Notes under the pieces: model-generated | Seen by the model: only the letters and a program-made list of their open reading frames with translations | What the model was told of the DNA's origin: nothing | The model's database searches: none | Source of the DNA: a virus | Reading direction: 5' to 3' (one strand) | IMG/VR virus record: IMGVR_UViG_3300043803_000381 | Span: 1-26,302 of that record | Length of the DNA: 26,302 nucleotides | Position numbers and translations under genes: made by a program | Shown here: in pieces, positions 21,937 through 26,302 of the stretch | How positions within the stretch are numbered: position 1 is the stretch's first letter | Layout: every line of letters begins with the position of its first letter

Positions 21937-22416
21937 TCAAAATACGCTTTGCAGGGTCGTTCCCATATTGTATGCTTTGCCATAATCAATCACTAATCCT
22001 TTTTCGCGTCCATGCGCGTCAATTTCCCAAGGGCGATCCCAGTAGTGCATTTCCCACTCATATCGCTTTCCTAGCCATTTACAGATTTCGTTATTTGTGC
22101 TTGGGAGTTGGCGGAGTTCGCGTTTCGCATATTGCTTGATATGCACCATTTCGTGAGCGAGAGTTCTAAGGTAGTTTACCAGAAGGATATCGTCTGGTGC
22201 GAAAATCTGAATGTGGTATTTCTTTGGTGGATCTTCTTCATCCGTCCATACACAATCAGCGAGATCGGTGACGTCATGAACATACGGATGATGCTCTATT
22301 TTTACAGAGAGAGTTTTTGATAGTTCGTCTTTGAAGAACTTCTTCGCGAAGAACTTACAGAATTGTTTAGCGTGCAACCTTTGCTCTTCTGTACCACCCT
22401 TAATAGTGATTCTCAT
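21937..22416 (-). CDS. SprT-like zinc metalloprotease
   Basis: 159 aa. The zinc site LRTLAHEMVHIKQY gives His88, Glu89 and His92 (HExxH). WEIDAHGREKG (130-140) supplies an acidic third-ligand candidate (Glu131). The preceding Phe-Ala-Pro-Asp-Asp strand and the Trp-rich region (WEMHYWDRPWEIDA) are as in small SprT/WSS1-type phage proteases. The substrate is unknown; in cells the family includes proteases for DNA-crosslinked proteins. It overlaps the nuclease gene upstream by 17 bp, so the two are co-expressed, and the neighbourhood (nuclease, RNase H, PhoH) suggests a DNA-processing role. Start context is weak (no strong ribosome site). Confidence 0.78.
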   Translation of the reverse strand: MRITIKGGTEEQRLHAKQFCKFFAKKFFKDELSKTLSVKIEHHPYVHDVTDLADCVWTDEEDPPKKYHIQIFAPDDILLVNYLRTLAHEMVHIKQYAKRELRQLPSTNNEICKWLGKRYEWEMHYWDRPWEIDAHGREKGLVIDYGKAYNMGTTLQSVF

Positions 22417-23083
22417 TTCGGAACTGTTCCCTTAGATCTTTAAGCTGGTTGATGTGTTCGTCAACATAGGCATGATATACGTGGGTCTTTCCTGTTTCTT
22501 CTGTGGCAATAAAGATTAAAACATGGTCGATTTTCATACCAGTTCTTTCTTCCCACATTTTAGCATAACCAGCACCTTGGCAAAAGTAGTTGGTTATTTG
22601 TTCCTTGGACTTTTCTTTACGAGAAGTCTTCCAGTCCATTACTGCATATTTAGCCATATACTTCCCTATACAGTCAACCGTGCCAGCGACTTCTAATTCG
22701 TCTGACCATAGTCTGGCTTCTACTGCTAGGATTTCTTCCAAGCCCATGTCAATTTTCTCTTTGAGAGTATTGAACATTTGTATTGCGTCGGGCATGGCTT
22801 TTTGTGCTACATTAGCAAAGCCCTCTATATCGTCGAGGATATAGTGTTCTGCTAATGTATGCATCGATGTACCACGGCTGGATGCCATACGCGATACACG
22901 ATTTGCTTCAGCTTCACCTACTCTGGCTCGCCACGCTTTAATTCCTTCGCGTCCGAGCAAACCAGTAACACCAGTCAACGAGGGATAGTTTTTCCCCGAC
23001 GGTGTTTTATAGGTGCGCTTACCATCTTCATTAACCTGCATAATCTGCGGGATAACGAACTCATCAATTCTATTTTTGAACAT
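22400..23083 (-). CDS. PD-(D/E)XK superfamily exonuclease
   Basis: The ATG at 23083 (TGATG with the upstream stop) gives 227 aa; a GTG one codon earlier is possible. The nuclease core reads: the GTSMHTLAEHYI helix (His upstream of the active site), AVEARLWSDELEVAGTVDCI with the conserved Asp, and AVMDWKTSRKEK giving the D-x-K pair, then QITNYFCQGAGYAKMW with the typical Gln/Tyr motif. This is the Cas4/RecB-like or MGME1-like exonuclease group common in marine T4-like phages. It likely acts on DNA ends in recombination, repair or host DNA breakdown. The Cys residues do not form an Fe-S cluster pattern. Confidence 0.85.
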   Translation of the reverse strand: MFKNRIDEFVIPQIMQVNEDGKRTYKTPSGKNYPSLTGVTGLLGREGIKAWRARVGEAEANRVSRMASSRGTSMHTLAEHYILDDIEGFANVAQKAMPDAIQMFNTLKEKIDMGLEEILAVEARLWSDELEVAGTVDCIGKYMAKYAVMDWKTSRKEKSKEQITNYFCQGAGYAKMWEERTGMKIDHVLIFIATEETGKTHVYHAYVDEHINQLKDLREQFRNENHY

Positions 23084-23505
23084 CACTTCTTCTTTGGTCC
23101 GTAGAACCCATTTTGCATATCTTGAACAAAGCGGTTTGCTTCTTCAGTTTTCAATTGTCTTGCTTCTCTTACTGAAGCAACACCCAAGTCTTCCTTTGCT
23201 TTCTTTACACGCTCAACTTTTTTCATGGCTTGTTCTGGTGTAATCTCATTTCGGAGAACACGCTTCAACAAAGCACACTTGTAACCAGAACAGGTCTTTG
23301 GTCTTGTTTCGTAGATAGAGCAACTTCCGTTCACGTGCGCGGGACAAGGTTGAAGGAAGAAGTGTTTATCCTCTTCCTCCTTGTACTTGGTTTCCGCACC
23401 GAGGAATATCATCTGTACTAATTCGTGGTCGTGCGCCACTACGTTGCCGAACATTGTTCCGTCGCAACACATACCACACGCTACACAAAGGTCAGACGGT
23501 GTCAT
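23083..23505 (-). CDS. YkgJ-type cysteine-cluster protein
   Basis: 140 aa. The N-terminus CVACGMCCDG (Cys7, 10, 13, 14), then CPAHVNGSCSIYETRPKTCSGYKC (Cys54, 62, 72, 77), is the YkgJ family pattern (CxxCGxCC ... Cxx(Y)xxRPxxCxxYxC), thought to bind a zinc or iron-sulfur cluster. The second half is helical and Lys-rich. The biochemical role of the family is unknown. Start/stop overlaps join it to the secreted-protein gene upstream (ATGA) and to the nuclease gene downstream (TGATG). Confidence 0.82.
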   Translation of the reverse strand: MTPSDLCVACGMCCDGTMFGNVVAHDHELVQMIFLGAETKYKEEEDKHFFLQPCPAHVNGSCSIYETRPKTCSGYKCALLKRVLRNEITPEQAMKKVERVKKAKEDLGVASVREARQLKTEEANRFVQDMQNGFYGPKKK

Positions 23506-23969
23506 ACTTTAGTTGTAAAGTAGCATTGACCGACACGAGCAATAGCTTGCTTCATGTCATCAAGTTCAAAGCCAAACACGAAGTCATCATAATTTCCAAC
23601 TGCATAAACTTTCATTGCGCTAGAATTAACGATGATGTCTAGGTTTTCTACTGAGCCTTCGAGTTCCACAATTACGGTGCTCGAGTCGCGCGAATAAACC
23701 ATAACTGGAATGCGGATCCCGTCAAAGTCAGCTTCAGCTGTGCTCTCGAATGGGTTTTCTTTACTGGCTTTGATATTCCACTTTGCGTTGATTGCGGAAA
23801 GATAGAGTTTATCGTCAAACCAACCAAATCGTGTTTCGCCGATATTACCATTGCCCCAATCAATTCCGTTTCTTGCGATACAGAACTCTGAGCTGGGAAC
23901 CATCTCCCAATCCGCTGCGACGGACTGGGAGGATACTGCAAGCATTGCTGCTAATAAAATCTTTTTCAT
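23502..23969 (-). CDS. Secreted (periplasmic) protein of unknown function
   Basis: 155 aa with a clear Sec signal peptide (MKKILLAAMLAVSSQSVAA, cleavage likely after VAA near residue 19). The mature part is beta-rich, with Cys29 near its start and another Cys in the ending GQCYF. The ending FELDDMKQAIARVGQCYF recalls the C-termini of many proteobacterial periplasmic proteins in which a last helix with Cys closes a disulfide. That is an impression, not an assignment. It starts 6 nt after the PhoH stop with AGGAA as ribosome site. It could be host-derived cargo acting in the periplasm, for example in exclusion or envelope change. Confidence 0.68.
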   Translation of the reverse strand: MKKILLAAMLAVSSQSVAADWEMVPSSEFCIARNGIDWGNGNIGETRFGWFDDKLYLSAINAKWNIKASKENPFESTAEADFDGIRIPVMVYSRDSSTVIVELEGSVENLDIIVNSSAMKVYAVGNYDDFVFGFELDDMKQAIARVGQCYFTTKV

Positions 23970-23975
23970 ATATTC

Positions 23976-24680
23976 CTATGCCAGACCCATCTCCGTCTTA
24001 GTGACAATATAATCGCGAACCAAACCAGATCGTACGATATCGGTTTCTAAAAACTCAATGTGGTCAAATTTTTTCATTTTATCTAAGATACTCATGAAGT
24101 CATGAATACCGCTCTTTTCTTTTGCATTCTTTAAGTCAGTTTGGCGGAAGTCACCGCAAAAGACAATCTTTGTCCCTTCGCCTACACGAGTGATAACTGA
24201 GTCAAGTTCCGCGAACGAAAGGTTCTGAATCTCATCTACAATCACTACTGCATTGTCAATAGTCAAACCACGAATGAACGAGGTTGACATGAATTCTATT
24301 ACATTTTTACTCTTGAGAATATCATAAGCATCACCGCGACTTAGCAGGTTGTTTACGATTTCTCGATAGGGTTGCTCATAAACTCTTAGTTTTTCATCCA
24401 ATGTTCCTGGCATAAAGCCAACGTCGCGTGTTGCCACTGCGCTTCTAACAATATAGATCTTTTTGAATGTACCATATTCCAACATTTCCTTTAACGCAAG
24501 ATATAACGAAATAAATGTTTTACCTGTACCAGCTATTCCGTGGAGAAGTAAGTGATTATCATAGAAAGAACGAAACACTATATTCTGCGTTTCTGTCATA
24601 GGATTTATCTCTCTTAACTCTAAGCCCAAACTATTAATCTTTACCACTTTCTTAGCTGCTGTTTTGGCGGTTCTTTTCAT
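23976..24680 (-). CDS. phoH: PhoH-like P-loop ATPase
   Basis: 234 aa. Walker A is GIAGTGKT (residues 48-55) and Walker B VVIVDE (145-150), in the context NAVVIVDEIQNLS. The family motif GFMPGTLDEKL is at 88-98, and sensor-like FCGDFRQTDL follows. This is the short, single-domain PhoH found in many marine phages, without the KH or PIN domains of some bacterial versions. Its role in infection is unproven; related PhoH2 proteins are RNA helicase/RNase-like. It has AAGGATC before the ATG and a 33-bp gap upstream. No phosphate-regulation (Pho box) sequence was seen. Confidence 0.93.
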   Translation of the reverse strand: MKRTAKTAAKKVVKINSLGLELREINPMTETQNIVFRSFYDNHLLLHGIAGTGKTFISLYLALKEMLEYGTFKKIYIVRSAVATRDVGFMPGTLDEKLRVYEQPYREIVNNLLSRGDAYDILKSKNVIEFMSTSFIRGLTIDNAVVIVDEIQNLSFAELDSVITRVGEGTKIVFCGDFRQTDLKNAKEKSGIHDFMSILDKMKKFDHIEFLETDIVRSGLVRDYIVTKTEMGLA

Positions 24681-24713
24681 TGAAGATCCTTGTTGTGTTT
24701 GTTTATGGATTCA

Positions 24714-24941
24714 TCACCAATCGTTTATAGTGTTCCCCCTGTGTTTGGATTTAATCTTTTGTAGAACTTCGCGGAAACCAGCGTCTGGTTTCTTAGCGTC
24801 GTTATAGCTAAATGTTGTTGGCGTTTCATGCCATTGTATGACGTGCGGATTCTCCGAGAGGAATGTTTCCATCTCGGAGATCTTCATAAACTTTTCGAAG
24901 ACTTCTTCAGTTTCGGTGTTTTTGAGATTGTACAGTGGCAT
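24714..24941 (-). CDS. Small conserved T4-like phage protein, unknown function
   Basis: 75 aa. The beginning MPLYNLKNTETEEVFEKFMK, then ISEMETFLSENPHVIQWHET, and the ending DAGFREVLQKIKSKHRGNTIND have the form of a small protein frequent in marine T4-like phages. Its first strands recall FmdB-type zinc ribbons, but it has no cysteines, so no metal site is expected. The conserved C-terminal GF(R/N)(E/D)VL-x-KIK helix is basic and could bind nucleic acid. It overlaps the membrane-protein gene by 35 bp. Function unknown. Confidence 0.68.
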   Translation of the reverse strand: MPLYNLKNTETEEVFEKFMKISEMETFLSENPHVIQWHETPTTFSYNDAKKPDAGFREVLQKIKSKHRGNTINDW

Positions 24942-25167
24942 CTTTAATCTGCTCTATAAAGTGATCAATTAACTCATTATTAAGTGCTGGAAGAATCTGT
25001 TTTGCTTGTGTGCGCGTCAGCGTTTTCTCATGTATGAGCTGAGAAAGAACTACGCTTCCGCCACAAATAGCACCCCTGATAAAGCCAGCGGTCTTACCTT
25101 GTCGGTGCATGTACCAGCCATAGCAACCAAGAATTACCAAAATACCTGCGAATGTTATCATTTCCAT
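24907..25167 (-). CDS. Small membrane protein, unknown function
   Basis: 86 aa. Residues 4-20 (ITFAGILVILGCYGWYM) form one transmembrane helix, followed by HRQGKTAGFIRGAICGGS, a Gly-rich segment that may be a second, weaker one. The rest is soluble and helical (LTRTQAKQILPALNNELIDH). A positive stretch after the first helix suggests a cytoplasmic C-terminal part. GAGG lies before the ATG; the start overlaps the stop of the 57-aa gene. I do not recognise the family. Confidence 0.68.
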   Translation of the reverse strand: MEMITFAGILVILGCYGWYMHRQGKTAGFIRGAICGGSVVLSQLIHEKTLTRTQAKQILPALNNELIDHFIEQIKDATVQSQKHRN

Positions 25168-25331
25168 CGATAATCCTCTTCGTCATCAAACTCATCTTCG
25201 GTATATTCCAGCAGATGGTCGAGATCGTTAGACCTAAGTGCATTTTTGAGATTACGTTCTTTGCGCTCAGGACGTTTTGGTTTTTTGATGTTGTCTTCCC
25301 TTTCGTGAAAAGACGTTCGTTTTATAGTCAT
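25158..25331 (-). CDS. 57-aa highly charged protein, unknown function
   Basis: ATG at 25331 overlaps the upstream stop (ATGA), and the stop TGA overlaps the next start by 10 bp. It has a basic first half (MTIKRTSFHEREDNIKKPKR, then PERKERNLKNALRSND) and an acidic second half (EYTEDEFDDEEDYRW). Tight packing between two coupled genes and the filling of an otherwise empty 160-bp gap support it as real. Similar short KKPKRP...RN proteins occur in marine T4-like phages as far as I recall. Function unknown. Confidence 0.65.
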   Translation of the reverse strand: MTIKRTSFHEREDNIKKPKRPERKERNLKNALRSNDLDHLLEYTEDEFDDEEDYRWK

Positions 25332-25801
25332 ACAGCTTGTGTCTTAGCTTCTTTTTCAGCTTTAGCATTATCTTCTGCAACTTGCTTGGGAAACAATTGC
25401 GGATATGCCTTCCTAGCAACATGAGCCGACATCGGTTTCCACGGTGTACGATGCTCCTTCATAGCAAGGATTAATTTTGCGTCCTCGGGATGTAATCCTT
25501 CGAGATATTGAATGAATAGTTGTTCGCGACGAATCCTAGCAACGTTGTTTCCAGGAAGGAAAAGATACATCTTCTTCCACTCTGAATACAAACGCTCTTC
25601 TAAATCAGAAGATTGTTCTTGAGTCGCTGGTTTGTAGGGAGGTTCGCCGTCTGGAAGATCCATATTGATATCTTCGTCGAACATAACTTTAAGGACACCT
25701 TGCAGGACTACACTATCATGTTTGTGTAAGTGTTCTACTCGGGATTGTACATCGGGAAGCGCAGCAGCTTCCTCGAGAATTTGGGAGATGCGTTTCATCA
25801 T
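25328..25801 (-). CDS. Conserved marine T4-like phage protein (DUF6433-type)
   Basis: 157 aa. The pattern ISQILEEAAALPDVQSRVEH, HDSVVLQGVLKVMFDEDINM, then PDGEPPYKP, LYLFLPG-type MYLFLPGNN, RREQLFIQYLEGLHPEDAKL and finally YPQLFP matches a family widespread in cyanophages and relatives, which I believe is DUF6433. Function is unknown. Its steady place next to replication genes suggests a DNA-metabolism role, but that is inference. It starts at the RNase H stop (TAATG) and ends with a Lys/Ala/Glu-rich tail. Confidence 0.72.
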   Translation of the reverse strand: MMKRISQILEEAAALPDVQSRVEHLHKHDSVVLQGVLKVMFDEDINMDLPDGEPPYKPATQEQSSDLEERLYSEWKKMYLFLPGNNVARIRREQLFIQYLEGLHPEDAKLILAMKEHRTPWKPMSAHVARKAYPQLFPKQVAEDNAKAEKEAKTQAV

Positions 25802-26302
25802 TAGAATTCCGAAATGTTTTCCATTAAAAACTTTAGTTTGTGTTTGATAAAGTAGTTGAACAGTTGGTTCCTATCTTTACCTGCTTCCGAGTCATACTCT
25901 TGGATAATCCTATCCTTAATCTCATTCGGTATATTATTTAGTGAAATCAAAAGCTCGTTTCGTTTCCAGTTGCGTTGCTCTTCGTCTTTCAACTGCTCAA
26001 ACGGAGTAGTCATAAAGTAGTCAAGTCGCTTCTGGGTAATGATACCCTGTCGCGTACCAGTCACAAGGCAGTCATCCTTAGACAGGATGTTCGGAATACC
26101 GTCGCTAGTATCACCACGGATAATATGCTCGCGCAGGAACTCGTCGGCATCCGTACAGCTCAGCATGCGTTTGCGCGTAGGATCGTACTGCTCGACGTTA
26201 TTATAGCATTGCAGTTGCTTGAAGTCTTTGTCACCAGAGACAATCATAATCTTTTCAGCATTACCAAACTCGACACCAAACTTGTGTACGAGAACACCGA
26301 TA
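25801..26302 (-). CDS. rnh: RNase H / 5'-3' exonuclease (T4 rnh family), N-terminus outside window
   Basis: The last 166 residues are present; the frame stays open to the right edge (IGVLVHKFGVEFGNAEKIMI, then VSGDKDFKQLQ). IMIVSGDKDFKQLQ corresponds to T4 RNase H ILIISSDGDFTQLH, with a metal-binding Asp pair. RGDTSDGIPNIL corresponds to KGDKKDNVASV, and the ending KLKFLMENISEF to KLTNSINEF. The enzyme removes RNA primers from lagging-strand fragments, aided by gp32. The first methionine visible (26247) is internal and not the true start. Confidence 0.92.
   Translation of the reverse strand, partial: IGVLVHKFGVEFGNAEKIMIVSGDKDFKQLQCYNNVEQYDPTRKRMLSCTDADEFLREHIIRGDTSDGIPNILSKDDCLVTGTRQGIITQKRLDYFMTTPFEQLKDEEQRNWKRNELLISLNNIPNEIKDRIIQEYDSEAGKDRNQLFNYFIKHKLKFLMENISEF

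Noticed and set aside
1-26302. Integrase, transposase, insertion sequence or attachment site
   Set aside because: None seen on either strand; gene content is that of a lytic T4-type phage.

Overview
The window is part of the genome of a T4-superfamily contractile-tailed phage (a myovirus) of the marine/environmental kind. It is not a bacterial chromosome. The evidence is a run of recognisable T4 virion homologues (gp6, gp25, gp27, gp53, gp48, gp4, gp54, gp26, a gp29-type tape measure), T4 replication and transcription homologues (gp32, gp59, RNase H, gp33) and T4-type late promoter boxes (TATAAATA). Genes are packed with TAATG or ATGA stop/start overlaps. PhoH, a ClpP-like protease and the PD-(D/E)XK, YkgJ and SprT-like genes are typical of marine T4-like phages rather than enteric ones. 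Signal-peptide proteins and tail-borne murein hydrolases point to a Gram-negative host. I cannot name the host.

Layout. (1) 1-13132, all leftward: the baseplate block, transcribed gp48 > gp53 > gp27-like hub > two gp5-type OB-fold proteins carrying different hydrolase domains > a separate beta-helical spike protein > a small Gly/Asp-tailed protein > gp25 > gp6 > a giant Thr-rich structural protein that runs off the left edge (at least 1478 codons, about 940 of them threonine hexad repeats). (2) 13133-13173: a tiny divergent promoter region with face-to-face late boxes. (3) 13174-17722, rightward: gp4 head completion, a gp2-like/virion protein, gp54 tail-tube initiator, then gp26, a small gp51/T-like chaperone ORF and the tape measure. 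The gp26/small-ORF junction carries a textbook -1 frameshift signal. (4) 17726-17747: a terminator between convergent transcripts. (5) 17751-21355, leftward: SleB-like lysis hydrolase, gp33 late coactivator, ClpP-like protease, a conserved phage protein, gp59 helicase loader and gp32, with nested early/late promoters. (6) 21361-26302, leftward: RNase H, DUF6433-type protein, three small proteins, PhoH, a secreted protein, YkgJ-type protein, nuclease, metalloprotease, a structured 270-bp intergenic stretch and a small winged-helix protein with a strong host-type promoter.

How it works together: host-sigma70-like promoters (TTTACT/TTGACA with TATAAT-like boxes) would fire early in front of the winged-helix gene, the 181-aa conserved gene and gp32. 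TATAAATA boxes (with gp33 as coactivator) would fire late in front of the lysis operon, gp4 and the baseplate block. Most notable are the predicted gp26 frameshift, the giant threonine fibre, the three-gene split of gp5 with two alternative tail hydrolases, the compound gp32 control region, and a predicted leaderless transcript at 19855. All assignments come from reading the sequence and from remembered family features; no database search was run.
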